Shown: positions 9,201 through 17,259 of the stretch, in pieces | How the letters are laid out: each line of letters opens with the position of its first letter | Numbering within the stretch: position 1 is the stretch's first letter | Source of the DNA: a virus | Virus record (IMG/VR): IMGVR_UViG_3300048036_000015 | Coordinates: 1-28,673 of that record | DNA: 28,673 bases | Strand: one strand, 5' to 3' | The notes under the pieces: generated by a model | Seen by the model: the letters and a program-made list of their open reading frames with translations, nothing else | Told to the model about the DNA's origin: nothing | Database searches by the model: none | Translations under genes and position numbers: made by a program

Positions 9201-9539
9201 AGCTCAAGCGGCTCTTCTACAGGTCGTGTCTCTAGTGTGGGTAATTATATGGATATGCCTAGTGCTAGTCAATACTATACCGCAGAGTTTCAAGTACCTG
9301 TAGGTTATAGAGTTACTAAAGTTTTTGTGAAAGGAAATGCCAACGTAACTTTCTCCGTATCAGTCTCGGGATGGAGTACTGTTTTTGGCGCAAACAAAGG
9401 TAGCGGAACTGTAAACACTGAACTAACGCTAACAAATCAGCTGGCAGCAAGCGAAGGTAATTTTTATACTATTACAGTAAACCCATCATCGGCTGGGCAA
9501 AGGCTATATGGTTGTAGATTAACATTAGAAGAAGTATAA
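6225..9539 (+). CDS. Large tail protein with C-terminal fibre region
   Basis: A 1104-residue protein. Residues 1-110 include SSIEIQDITKRKSESTQAF and PFTATNNNFFAHF, a start I recognise from conserved tail proteins of Bacteroidota phages. Residues to about 690 form the tail body. Beyond that the sequence becomes Gly/Thr/Ser/Asn-rich with fibre-like modules (DVDVTGDVTADNF, GDVQFNDGSNGF, NPTTNTLTVDKV) and a beta-rich tip ending RLTLEEV. The protein probably joins a baseplate component to a receptor-binding fibre. Its ATG shares a base with the previous stop (TAATG). A CCEGLGYAFGF segment near residue 728 is unusual for a fibre. Confidence 0.68.
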   Translation: MVQLVVYNQQGGDSVYLDLGDVSIKADYSSIEIQDITKRKSESTQAFTLPFTATNNNFFAHFYNVNVTGGFFSNSKVKASILVDSIEVLDGYLQLLKADANTENYDVVVFGEVANIVKSLGIDQLNDLDFSSLSHEWSRVNINRSWDGNTIYTNGTGGDEILYPIIDYGYGLNDEAVLGQSSNYISYERLKPAIKLKTLFYKILESIGYTINSTFFNTDFFTKQYMTLANDTQQLASQEPDYFKGEIDQDSSGIRFTTNKLYIPFPVLKADLYGNWNGGTLSPQVAGKYSVPISGKYRFKLGLNIDFYRPTGSGSITYTLQAVVGSIVVAQKHIAVNDTKDFNFVTASISLESGDEVKFTIKDRYNNADYSDLKGYATLLEAPAIQLGSTVDLSSGNNVLPSIKQSDFISSILSRYNLIVETDKEVANQLNIEPAQDYFNAGTSKDWTDKLDASKNIVIKPTSEYQKKELLLSDLEADDKQNKEHQEQLGAPYNSFSLKFSNDFAEDGKIETKSVFSSYTNDYFGGLLIGQNYIYDGETPTFVKTPPKLFAYSGLKNANYKVKEHQLDTATISMDEYPMCSTYIVAGNEIQSTDEDIRFRSIPKFGESFIVNETTQNDTYNTCWESYLNNLYGSNARILIANFNLSSVDIANFKYNDRVFVKDAYYRVNKIKGFSLGKDVSTQVELIKILRDDKVSPWTGCTLTMTGVDSYGFATWSTPNPSSYIMRKCCEGLGYAFGFYSTNPVCYVGRDRSLKSIQHTTTTTDGTTTIGRSGSRVSIEGTISKLGESATDGQILSWSNAADSTRWITFPDEIPLDDGKILIGNSTNVASKSTLQGDANISVTKDDAGGTTTIALDSVPAAGTNGQIQVNDNGDLGTGTGLSYVGTTLITPNVTATGDVDVTGDVTADNFIGDGSQLTNIPTTASGGASGDVQFNDGSNGFAGESNFNYNPTTNTLTVDKVLAVYKGDNIGTGIYATGSTKYWYLGVTDFISSSGSSTGRVSSVGNYMDMPSASQYYTAEFQVPVGYRVTKVFVKGNANVTFSVSVSGWSTVFGANKGSGTVNTELTLTNQLAASEGNFYTITVNPSSAGQRLYGCRLTLEEV

Positions 9540-9558
9540 AAAAGTAAATTTACTATTT

Positions 9559-9705
9559 ATGATTAGCGAGGTCATCAAAGGATTGACAACAGGAAAGATA
9601 AAACAAACAAAAAGCAATACGTTTGCATTTGGATTAGAGCAATACCCTAAGACAATCAAACAAGCGTGGAAACAATTTAAGACAGAGATATGGCTGAAAA
9701 GGTAA
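9559..9705 (+). CDS. Small hypothetical protein between tail fibre and tape measure genes
   Basis: A 48-residue frame starting MISEVIKG and ending EIWLKR. It fills the gap between the two large tail genes, beginning 20 bases after one and overlapping the next by 16 bases, the spacing style used elsewhere in this genome. It is Lys-rich with one Trp-rich helix (KTIKQAWKQFKTEIW) and has no membrane segment or known domain. It is probably real because otherwise about 150 bases would be empty in a very compact region. Confidence 0.6.
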   Translation: MISEVIKGLTTGKIKQTKSNTFAFGLEQYPKTIKQAWKQFKTEIWLKR

Positions 9706-11096
9706 TAATACCATTAGAAGCAAAAGTTGATAAGGCTATTGAGGAAATAACGGCTTTAAATGATAAGTTGGAAGACATTGCAAAGTCGAATAAGGCAGCA
9801 GCAAAGTCTACTAAAAACCTATCTAAAGGATTCAGAGGCTTGGGTCTTGCCATGAAAACTGCTGGTATCGGTCTTGTTATTGAGGCTTTTAATTTTCTTA
9901 AAGAGATAATGGGTAAAAACCAAACTGTAATAGATACTATAACTATTGCAGCCGATACTATGGGAATGGTTTTTAGAAGCATCGGTAACGAGGTTGTCGA
10001 AGTAGGGCAAAAGATATTCAATGCTTTTCAGCAGCCACAAAAGACCATAGCATCTATCGGTACTAAGTTTGAAGAATTTAGAACGTATATAGCTGACAAA
10101 TTTAGTGGTGTTGGAACTGTTTTGACTGGTATATTTACATTTAATACGTCTTTAATTAAGGCTGGTCTAACTGAAATAAAAGGAGATTTTCAAAACTTTA
10201 CTGCTGACGTTGGGGATGTATATAATAATGTTACCGATAGCGTTGAAGAGGCAACTAAAAGTTTTATAGCTAACGCAAAGGCTTCTTTAGATACTGCAAC
10301 GGCAATGAGTAAAGAGCGCAAAGAAGTTCAGTTGTTGGAAGCTGGTCAACAAAAGTTAATGCTAACCTATCAAAATCAAGCTGAACTACAACGTCAGATA
10401 CGTGATGATGAAAGTTTAACATTCCAAGAACGAATAGCAGCCAATGAAGAGTTAGGAAGAATATTAGATGAGCAGATTGCAACAGAACAAGCCCTTGCTC
10501 AAAAGAAAGTTGATTTAGCACAAAAGGAATTAGATTTAAACAAGGGGAATCATGAACTACAACTTGCTTTAATAGAGGCTGAAACAGAGTTGGTGGATAT
10601 AGAAGAACGAGTTACTGGGCAAAGGTCGGAGCAACTTACAAATCAAAACTCATTATTAAAAGAACAAACTGCAAATATATCCGACCAAATTGCTGCCGTT
10701 GGAGGTTTAACTAAAACATTTAGTGAGTTGGCTGGAGATAATAAAAAATTAGCAATAGCGTCTGCAATTATAGACACCTATGCTGGGGCAAGTAAAGCCT
10801 TTGCACAAAAAGGTGTTTTGGGATTCATTTCTGGTGCGGCAATTATTGCTGGGGGTTTAGCTAATATTAAAAAGATAAGAGATACAAAAGTACCAGGTGC
10901 TTCTGATAGTGGTGGTAGCGTTCCAGAAGTAGGCTCAAGCCTTGCTGCAAGTTTACCAACAAGAGCAAGTTTAGATGATGTAGTAGGAAGCGTAAACAAT
11001 ACAAATCAACAACCAATAAAAGCCTACGTGATAGGTCAAGATGTAACAGATAGCCAAGAGGCACAATCATATTTAGATAACCAAAAAACTTTATAA
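9690..11096 (+). CDS. Tape measure protein
   Basis: A 468-residue protein with an N-terminal helical, Lys/Ala-rich region, a hydrophobic stretch (LAMKTAGIGLVIEAFNFL, residues 52-69), a long coiled-coil-like part at about 200-330 rich in Gln, Glu and Leu, and a second hydrophobic region (AFAQKGVLGFISGAAIIAGGL, about 373-393). This is the usual make-up of a tape measure that sets tail length and sits in the tail tube. By the common rule of about 0.15 nm per residue it would set a tail of about 70 nm. It lies after the baseplate-like genes, the reverse of the usual order. Confidence 0.8.
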   Translation: MAEKVIIPLEAKVDKAIEEITALNDKLEDIAKSNKAAAKSTKNLSKGFRGLGLAMKTAGIGLVIEAFNFLKEIMGKNQTVIDTITIAADTMGMVFRSIGNEVVEVGQKIFNAFQQPQKTIASIGTKFEEFRTYIADKFSGVGTVLTGIFTFNTSLIKAGLTEIKGDFQNFTADVGDVYNNVTDSVEEATKSFIANAKASLDTATAMSKERKEVQLLEAGQQKLMLTYQNQAELQRQIRDDESLTFQERIAANEELGRILDEQIATEQALAQKKVDLAQKELDLNKGNHELQLALIEAETELVDIEERVTGQRSEQLTNQNSLLKEQTANISDQIAAVGGLTKTFSELAGDNKKLAIASAIIDTYAGASKAFAQKGVLGFISGAAIIAGGLANIKKIRDTKVPGASDSGGSVPEVGSSLAASLPTRASLDDVVGSVNNTNQQPIKAYVIGQDVTDSQEAQSYLDNQKTL

Positions 11097-11689
11097 TGAA
11101 AGTAGTAGAATTTACAATAGATGAAAACGCAGAAGACTACGGAGTTTTTGCTATTAGCTTAGTAGAGCAACCAGCTATCGAAGAGAACTTTAAATACTTT
11201 TCAAAGGATGGAAGACCAAAGAACTTTGCGACAGTAGACAAAGACAAGCGTATCGTAATGGGTGCAGTAATGATACCAGACATTCAAATACTACGAGTTG
11301 ACGAAGAGGGCAACCAGTACAAATGTTTCTTTAGTAAGGAAACTATCAAGCGAGTAAGCGAGTTGTATATGCTCGAATCTAAACATAAGAACGCTACGTT
11401 AGAACACCAAAGAGTAATCAATGGCATTACTACCATAGAGAGTTGGATAGTAGCTGATAGTAAGCATGATAAAACCCAAGCCTTTGGTTTAGAGTATCCA
11501 GTAGGTACGTGGGTAGCTTGTATGAAGATTGACAACGAAGACGTATGGCAAAATTATGTAAAAGAGGGCATTGTAAAAGGTTTCTCTATTGAGGGGTACT
11601 TTGACGAGAAGCCTACTAAGATGAGCCAAGAGAGTGTTCTTGAACAGATTAGACAAATCATTCGAGAGGATGAAAATAAAACACTTTAA
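11096..11689 (+). CDS. XkdF-like capsid maturation protease
   Basis: A 197-residue protein with the signature of the XkdF family of putative phage serine proteases: ISLVEQPAIEENF at residues 20-32, VMGAVMIPDIQILR at 54-67, LEHQRVING at 102-110, IESWIVAD at 114-121, GTWVACMKI and KGFSIEGYF at 161-169. His104 and Ser116 are candidate catalytic residues. It would cleave the scaffold and possibly the capsid during head maturation. It sits directly before the scaffold and major capsid genes, as expected, and starts on the last base of the tape measure stop codon. Confidence 0.85.
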   Translation: MKVVEFTIDENAEDYGVFAISLVEQPAIEENFKYFSKDGRPKNFATVDKDKRIVMGAVMIPDIQILRVDEEGNQYKCFFSKETIKRVSELYMLESKHKNATLEHQRVINGITTIESWIVADSKHDKTQAFGLEYPVGTWVACMKIDNEDVWQNYVKEGIVKGFSIEGYFDEKPTKMSQESVLEQIRQIIREDENKTL

Positions 11690-11722
11690 TCAATAATCTA
11701 TTTACAAATATAAATTAGCGCA

Positions 11723-12322
11723 ATGGACACACTAAACAAAATCAAAGTTCTATTAGGTATGGAAGAAACTCCACAAGTAGACGAGGCTACTCCACAAGAA
11801 ATGGAGGAAGCAAAAGAGCAACTTAAATTTGAAGAGGCAGCTTTAGAAGATGGTACTATAATTAGTGCAGACGCTTTTGAGGTTGGCAACGCAGTTTTTA
11901 TTGTTGTTGAAGAAGACCAGCAACCTTTACCAGTTGGAGAATATGCTTTGGCAGATGGCTCACTTTTGGTAGTAGAGGAAGAGGGTGTTATCGCTGACAT
12001 TAAAGCAGCTGATGAAGAGGTTGAAGAAGTAGTTGAAGAAGAAGTTGTTGAGCAATCATCTGACGATTCTAAGGAAGCTATCGTTCAAGCTATCGGAGTA
12101 ATGGAAAACCTATTGCAAGAGTTCAATGCTTTGAAAGAAGAATTTGCATCTATTAAAGAAGAGGCAAAAGAAAACGCAGTAAAAGTAGAAGAGTTCGAAA
12201 AAGTAGGCGAAGAAATTAAGCCGAACCCAGAGGGTAATTTTAAACAAGTAAAAGAAAACGTTGATTTGTCAAAACTGACGGCTCAACAAAGAGTACAATA
12301 TTTAATCCATAAAAATAAATAA
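11723..12322 (+). CDS. Capsid scaffold protein
   Basis: A 199-residue, very acidic protein. A small beta domain (ALEDGTIISADAFEVGNAV, PLPVGEYALADGSLLVVEEEG) at residues 38-90 is followed by a Glu/Val-rich linker, a coiled coil (about 115-160) and a conserved-looking C-terminal tail (SKLTAQQRVQYLIHKNK). Acidic, coiled-coil proteins between the protease and the major capsid gene act as internal scaffolds and are removed by the protease. It ends one base before the start of the capsid gene. Confidence 0.8.
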   Translation: MDTLNKIKVLLGMEETPQVDEATPQEMEEAKEQLKFEEAALEDGTIISADAFEVGNAVFIVVEEDQQPLPVGEYALADGSLLVVEEEGVIADIKAADEEVEEVVEEEVVEQSSDDSKEAIVQAIGVMENLLQEFNALKEEFASIKEEAKENAVKVEEFEKVGEEIKPNPEGNFKQVKENVDLSKLTAQQRVQYLIHKNK

Positions 12323-12323
12323 A

Positions 12324-13226
12324 ATGGCAACAAACATTACAAACCCGAAATATGCTGGCGAAGAAGCTGCTGGTTTTATTTCTGCATCTCTATTAAGTGG
12401 AGAAACTTTAGGTAAAGGTTACCTTACTGTTTTACCTAATGTGTCGTACAAAGTAAACTTAAAGAGTTTTGATTTATCTACATCTAACATAGTTGACCAA
12501 TCATGCGACTTTCAAGCTGCTGGAGATGTAAACTATACTGAAAAAGCTCTAACTCCGGGTAACTACCAACTTAACCAAAAACTTTGCAAGAAAGATTGGT
12601 TGGCAACTTATGCTGGTGCATCTATGAACGTAGGTGTTGACGCTACACTACCATCAAGTTTTGAAGAGTATGTAATTTCACACGCTGGAGCGTTAGTAGG
12701 TCAAGAGGTTGAAAAATCTATCTGGACTGGAGTAGCTGCAACGACTGGAGAGTTTGCTGGATTTGAAACTCTTTTAGCAGACGCTGGCTCTGGTGCAGTA
12801 AAACCAACTCATGCAGTTTTAGATGCTACTAACATTATTGCTCAATTACGAGTTGTTAGAGATGCTATCCCAACAAGCGTTTACGGAAAAGAGGATGTAA
12901 TTATGTACATGAGTACAAAGGCATATCGTCTTTATGTTTCTGCACAAGCAGAAGCTGGTTATTTAGACAAGTATCACGTAGGTGTTACAGAAGCTAACTT
13001 TGAGGGAATTAACTTGGCATGGTGTCCTGGTATGAGTGATGACTGTATTATTGCAGCAAGAAAATCTAATATGTTCTTCGCTACAGATTTGGTATCTGAC
13101 ATGGCAGAGGTTAAACTATTAGACCAAAGTAATATTGATGGTTCAGATAACGTACACCTTGTGATGCGTTATAACGCTGGTGTTGGTTTCGCTACTGGTG
13201 GAGACATCGTTTACTACAACGCATAA
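12324..13226 (+). CDS. Major capsid protein (HK97-like fold expected)
   Basis: A 300-residue protein with the features of Bacteroidota phage capsid proteins: NPKYAGEEAAGFISASLL at the start, a strand-rich section with LTPGNYQLNQKLCKKDW, a spine-helix-like region (SFEEYVISHAGALVGQEVEKSIWTG, 112-136), and an A-domain-like end. The order protease, scaffold, capsid supports it strongly. The start region is A-rich (AAAAATAAATAAAATGG), as expected for strong translation in Bacteroidota. A rho-independent terminator follows. Confidence 0.88.
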   Translation: MATNITNPKYAGEEAAGFISASLLSGETLGKGYLTVLPNVSYKVNLKSFDLSTSNIVDQSCDFQAAGDVNYTEKALTPGNYQLNQKLCKKDWLATYAGASMNVGVDATLPSSFEEYVISHAGALVGQEVEKSIWTGVAATTGEFAGFETLLADAGSGAVKPTHAVLDATNIIAQLRVVRDAIPTSVYGKEDVIMYMSTKAYRLYVSAQAEAGYLDKYHVGVTEANFEGINLAWCPGMSDDCIIAARKSNMFFATDLVSDMAEVKLLDQSNIDGSDNVHLVMRYNAGVGFATGGDIVYYNA

Positions 13227-13238
13227 TTAATAATTTAG

Positions 13239-13265
13239 GTAGGGGTGTCAAAGCCCCTACTTTTT
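13239..13265 (+). terminator. Rho-independent terminator after the capsid gene
   Basis: A 7-bp GTAGGGG/CCCCTAC stem with an 8-base loop is followed directly by TTTTT. It lies 13 bases after the capsid stop and overlaps the upstream frame extension of the next gene. It probably lowers read-through so that capsid messages outnumber those of the genes that follow. Confidence 0.82.
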
Positions 13266-13280
13266 AAAACCCTATATAAT

Positions 13281-13841
13281 ATGGCTTGTTTATTATCAGA
13301 CGGAAGAGGTTTAGAATGCCGTGAATCAATCGGAGGTATTCGAAACGTATATTTCGCAAACGACAATACTTTAGGGAATTATACTATTACATCATCAGAA
13401 CTTACGGATGTTTCTGGAACGGCAAATATTTTCAAGTATGCTTTGATTCCACAAAGTTCTGGTTTTGATGAGGCTATTACAGTAAGCGAAGAAAACGGAA
13501 CTGTATTTTTTGAGCAAACTTTATCTTTGGCTTTGCCTAACGTAAATAAAACTCAATTACAAGTTTTAAAAGTTTTGACAGAGGGTAGATTCCAAGTGTT
13601 TGTAGAAGACAACAACTTAGACGCTAATGGAAACGGAAAAGTTTTCTTGGCTGGTGCTTTCAACGGAATGACAGTTACTGGTGGAAACGTAGGAAAAGGT
13701 CAAGCGTTCGGAGATATGAACGGCTATAACCTAACCTTAGTTGGTAGAGAAAAGGATGCTGCCGTTATTGTAGAACCATCTACTACTGCTGGAAACCCAT
13801 TTGCTGACTTTACAACTATTACTGTTGATGATGGCTCATGA
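13281..13841 (+). CDS. Putative major tail (tube) protein
   Basis: A 186-residue beta-rich protein. The ATG at 13281 (CCTATATAATATGG context) is chosen over an upstream GTG that falls inside the terminator. MACLLSDGRGLECRESIGGIRNVYF, a central EENGTVFFEQTLSLAL, FQVFVEDNN and the GAFNGMTVTGG..GQAFGDMNGYNLTL stretch follow a pattern I know from structural proteins that sit after the capsid gene in Bacteroidota phages and are thought to form the tail tube. It is flanked by terminators on both sides, which fits a product needed in many copies. The tube identity is inference; a virion structural role is likely. Confidence 0.6.
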   Translation: MACLLSDGRGLECRESIGGIRNVYFANDNTLGNYTITSSELTDVSGTANIFKYALIPQSSGFDEAITVSEENGTVFFEQTLSLALPNVNKTQLQVLKVLTEGRFQVFVEDNNLDANGNGKVFLAGAFNGMTVTGGNVGKGQAFGDMNGYNLTLVGREKDAAVIVEPSTTAGNPFADFTTITVDDGS

Positions 13842-13865
13842 TAATACTATAATTCAATAATATTA

Positions 13866-13893
13866 AAGCCTCCACAAACGTGGGGGTTTTTTT
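13866..13893 (+). terminator. Rho-independent terminator after the putative tail tube gene
   Basis: The stem CCTCCAC with GTGGGGG (one G-T pair) and loop AAAC is preceded by AAAG and followed by seven T, so the stem can extend by A-T pairs. It lies 27 bases after the stop codon. With the terminator at 13239 it isolates this gene on its own message segment. Confidence 0.88.
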
Positions 13894-13951
13894 ATATAAA
13901 ACAATTTGACCTATTTCCTATTTAATTATATAACATTTAAAAACAAAACAA

Positions 13952-14209
13952 ATGCCTACTAACAATATTGTAAGACAAGGAACGAGAGCAGTAGCCGTTA
14001 CTCCAAACGATAGCACAGACATTACTGGAGCAGACTTTAACAATCCAGCAGCTTTATACGTTGGAACTGGGGGAGATGTAGAGGTTATCACTTTAGGTGG
14101 CTCAACAGTTACTCTTAAAGCAGTGCCTACTGGTACGTTTGTTCCTATGCAAGTAACGAGAGTGAAAGCAAGTGCTACAACTGCAACCGACATTATTGCT
14201 ATATTTTAA
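13952..14209 (+). CDS. Small beta-rich virion protein, decoration-like
   Basis: An 85-residue protein, MPTNNIVRQGTRAVAVTP at the start, then ALYVGTGGDVEVITLGG and VPTGTFVPMQVTRV, ending in DIIAIF. Small beta proteins of this pattern occur near capsid genes in many phages and may decorate the head or anchor a fibre, but I know of no proven role. It is preceded by a 58-base AT-rich leader after a strong terminator, so it may have its own promoter: TTTG at 13905 and a poor -7 match near 13931 are the best candidates. The next gene, a LamG fibre, follows after 10 bases, which would fit a base-and-fibre pair. Confidence 0.6.
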   Translation: MPTNNIVRQGTRAVAVTPNDSTDITGADFNNPAALYVGTGGDVEVITLGGSTVTLKAVPTGTFVPMQVTRVKASATTATDIIAIF

Positions 14210-14219
14210 ATAACGGATT

Positions 14220-16907
14220 ATGTTAAACATAATTCAAAATACAATAGGAGCAATCCGTAGGGTTGGAGAAAGCGTTGTAAGGGCTGGTCTAAAGATGTGG
14301 TTACCTTTTACTAAGACAGAGCCATTGGGGGAGGAATTACTCACAAATGTGGATTTTAGTACCGATGGTACTCTTACATCATCTTCTTGGACTTTAGGTT
14401 GGGCAAGTAGTGATAATGATGGTACAAATATATCGAATGGAATTCTTAATTTAATTAATGACGATGATAGTGCTTTTGATGGTAGGGCTTATGCCACAAA
14501 CGGCTTAAATGATTATTTATATTTAGGCTCTGGTAAAAAGTATGTAGTAACATATACCATATCTGAGAATACAAATAATGCCTCTTTGAATTTTTATTTT
14601 GGTACGTATACTGGGGCGCAACCGAATACAGTTGGAACCCATACAGTTTTTCATACACAAAGTGGTGGCACGCTTAACTTTATAGTTAGAAATGCAACTA
14701 ACAATACCACAATTAAATTTAGTAGTTTTTCCGTTCAAGAATACGCACAAGAAACCCCAGACATATCTGGCAATGATAACAATGCTATTTTAAAGACTGG
14801 TAAGGCTTTAGTTTTTGCTGGTAACGATTCAGTAGAAACGGTTTTTCCATCAAGCAAGGATATTAAAACTATTGCTTTTTGGATTTATCCTACACATACT
14901 GCCTCTGGAGAAACGCTTTTTTATTTTGGGGGTACTGGACAAGGAACAAAGTTTTTATATTTAAACCATCTAACGCTAAGAAAAGATTCTTTCGGAGGTA
15001 TGGATTTTAGCGTCTACGTTGATGGTGTTTATAGAGGTAATACTTATGAACCCAGCAATTATGTAACTCTTGCACAGGATGAGTGGCAAAGAGTTGTTTT
15101 AACTACATCTACTGCTTATAATACTATCTCTGACGCTTTCGATGTTGCCTATAAAGGTTTTGGCTCTCATGGTCGTTTTAAAATGTCAGACCTACAAATC
15201 TATGGGGCTGAATTTACCACCGATGACATTGCTTATGACTATGCAAACCCTCAAAAGTTAGTTACCGATAACGCAAGTTCAAACGTAACGCTTAACGATT
15301 TACACGCTTGGTGGCATATGAGCGAGGGCGATGGAACTATTGCTTTTGATTCTGCACCTTTGATAGGTAAAGAGTTAGTTGTTAATGGGGATTTTTCTAC
15401 AGATAGCGATTGGGTTATGACTGGAGGTTGGTATATTGAAAATGGTAAAGCAACTAAATCTGGCTCAGACTTTGGTGGTTTAGCTCAATTAGTAAACCTA
15501 CCCAATGCAAGAGTTTTTCAATTAACTTTTGATGTTTCTGGAGCTACTACTGGTACTCTTTCCTCACAAATTTACGGAGGTGGTGGTGTAGATTCATTTT
15601 TCAGCATAACAAATATATCTAATGGCAGTTACTCATTTACCACAAAATCAACAACCGACAGAACTGCTTTCAATTTTAATGGCTATAGTGGTTTTGATGG
15701 CTCGATAGACAACGTATCAATAAAAGAAGTCTACAACATAGATGGAGAAACCTACGACGGCTCATCTTTAGGTGCTACCTATGACGATGCTCAAGAGAGA
15801 ATCCCACAGTTGGGGATGATGAACTGGAGTAAGGGGAGTAATTTAATTGAGTATAGTGAGGATATTACACTTGCTAATGGTTATGGTAAAAATTCAGACG
15901 TAACTTTAGAATCTAATGCTGGAGTTAGCCCTATTGGAACTGGTAACGCAACTAAAATGTTAAACGCTTCTAATTATGGGATTTTTTATAATACTCAAAG
16001 TTTAGATGCTGGAGAAACTTATACTTTTTCGTTTTACGTTAAAAATATAAACGCTACAAATTTATATTATAGAATTTACAATAACACAACTCAATCCGAT
16101 TTAATTAGTGCCACATCCTACTATTCACAAACAAGCACAAGTGAATGGGTTAGGGTTTCGATTACATTTACAACAACTAACTCTGGTAGTTATAACTGCT
16201 ACTTAAATTCTGGAGTTTCAAATGGTAGCGCTTTATTTTGGGGTGCGCAATTAGAAAATGCTGATTCTGTATCTGCCTACCGAAGAACAAATGGAACTGC
16301 CGTTACAGACGCAACACTTATCTCATGCGCTACCGATTCACAGAAAGACATCTTAGGAAACGCAGTAAGGGTTAAAGGTAGTGGGTTTAATTTAGATGGT
16401 ACTGGTTATGGAGAGGTTGAGCATAGCACAGACTTTGATTTTGGTACTGGAGATTTTAGTGTTTCAGCTTGGGTTAAGTATTCGCACATAGCAAAAGGTA
16501 GTTCATTTAATACTATTTACACTAATGGTGGAGGGGTAGATGCTACTAATACTTTTGCTATAATGAGCGTTAATATACCTAATAGAATAGCGTTTTTAGT
16601 AAATACTACGAGTTGCACGTCAACAACAACTTTTAGCGATGGGGAATGGGTGCATATTGCAGCTACAAGAAACTCTGGAACGATAAGTCTATATATTAAC
16701 GGAAACAAAACCCCAGAACAAACGAAGAACACAGCCAACACCAATGCCACAGTTACAAGTAGCCAGAACCCAAGAATAGGATTTGATGGTAATACTGCAA
16801 GGTTTTATAAAGACGTAATTGATGATGTACAAGTTTACAACAGATACTTAACACCAGACGAGATAGAGCAAAACTTTAACGCAACAAAGTCTGGACATAA
16901 CAACTAA
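14220..16907 (+). CDS. Multidomain LamG-type fibre / receptor-binding candidate
   Basis: An 895-residue protein. A short amphipathic N-terminus (MLNIIQNTIGAIRRVGESVV) could attach it to the virion. Modules follow: a jelly-roll-like block opening ELLTNVDFSTDG (about 39-175), a LamG-like domain after PDISGNDNNA (about 180-345), a second jelly-roll block opening ELVVNGDFSTDSDW (about 385-505), a third opening NLIEYSEDITLANGYG (about 543-690), and a C-terminal LamG-like domain (about 720-890) with FSVSAWVKY, WVHIAATRNSGTISLYING and DDVQVYNRYLTPDEI. The LamG family binds glycans, so surface attachment is a fair inference. It lies between capsid and portal genes, so it could be a head fibre instead of a tail fibre. 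Confidence 0.7.
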   Translation: MLNIIQNTIGAIRRVGESVVRAGLKMWLPFTKTEPLGEELLTNVDFSTDGTLTSSSWTLGWASSDNDGTNISNGILNLINDDDSAFDGRAYATNGLNDYLYLGSGKKYVVTYTISENTNNASLNFYFGTYTGAQPNTVGTHTVFHTQSGGTLNFIVRNATNNTTIKFSSFSVQEYAQETPDISGNDNNAILKTGKALVFAGNDSVETVFPSSKDIKTIAFWIYPTHTASGETLFYFGGTGQGTKFLYLNHLTLRKDSFGGMDFSVYVDGVYRGNTYEPSNYVTLAQDEWQRVVLTTSTAYNTISDAFDVAYKGFGSHGRFKMSDLQIYGAEFTTDDIAYDYANPQKLVTDNASSNVTLNDLHAWWHMSEGDGTIAFDSAPLIGKELVVNGDFSTDSDWVMTGGWYIENGKATKSGSDFGGLAQLVNLPNARVFQLTFDVSGATTGTLSSQIYGGGGVDSFFSITNISNGSYSFTTKSTTDRTAFNFNGYSGFDGSIDNVSIKEVYNIDGETYDGSSLGATYDDAQERIPQLGMMNWSKGSNLIEYSEDITLANGYGKNSDVTLESNAGVSPIGTGNATKMLNASNYGIFYNTQSLDAGETYTFSFYVKNINATNLYYRIYNNTTQSDLISATSYYSQTSTSEWVRVSITFTTTNSGSYNCYLNSGVSNGSALFWGAQLENADSVSAYRRTNGTAVTDATLISCATDSQKDILGNAVRVKGSGFNLDGTGYGEVEHSTDFDFGTGDFSVSAWVKYSHIAKGSSFNTIYTNGGGVDATNTFAIMSVNIPNRIAFLVNTTSCTSTTTFSDGEWVHIAATRNSGTISLYINGNKTPEQTKNTANTNATVTSSQNPRIGFDGNTARFYKDVIDDVQVYNRYLTPDEIEQNFNATKSGHNN

Positions 16908-16911
16908 GAAA

Positions 16912-17259
16912 ATGATAGGAAATATATACATTTGTTTAAACGAAGAAACGTACAATTCTGAATTACCAGAAATCTTTTCACGTTATAAAGGAGCAGAGTT
17001 TGACGAAGAGGGTGCTTTAGTGCAACTCCTACCGACAACCTACGCTGAAATGGGCGAGGATAACAAACGTCAGTATGGTCATGCTTTAACATTCCAAAAA
17101 GATGGCGACAACTTTTATATATTAGAGTTTTCTGCAAGCTGGTTAGATGGAGAGGTATCTTATCTGCTTGGTTTAGGCGAGGGATTAGCATATCCGAACA
17201 ACACAGTCTTGACATCTGATGAGGCAGTTGAATTAGTAAAAGAAAACGCACAAGAATAA
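16912..17259 (+). CDS. Hypothetical protein (115 aa)
   Basis: A 115-residue acidic protein with no domain that I recognise. It has alternating strands and helices (GNIYICLNEETY, FYILEFSASWLDGEVSYLLG) and a C-terminal helix DEAVELVKENAQE. It starts five bases after the fibre gene, and its stop shares a base with the next ATG, so the three genes form one block. Possible roles include a fibre chaperone or a minor virion protein; neither is shown by the sequence. Confidence 0.7.
   Translation: MIGNIYICLNEETYNSELPEIFSRYKGAEFDEEGALVQLLPTTYAEMGEDNKRQYGHALTFQKDGDNFYILEFSASWLDGEVSYLLGLGEGLAYPNNTVLTSDEAVELVKENAQE

Noticed and set aside
13245-13280. GTG start extending the putative tail tube gene upstream
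   Set aside because: The added codons fall in the hairpin and T tract of a terminator; the ATG at 13281 gives the recognised N-terminus.
13905-13938. Promoter before the decoration-like gene
   Set aside because: TTTG at 13905 is fine, but the best -7 candidate, TAACATTT, misses the consensus at key positions; only noted as possible.
6225-16907. Diversity-generating retroelement acting on the fibre genes
   Set aside because: Fibre-like genes of Bacteroidota phages can be such targets, but there is no reverse transcriptase gene and no template/variable repeat pair was seen.
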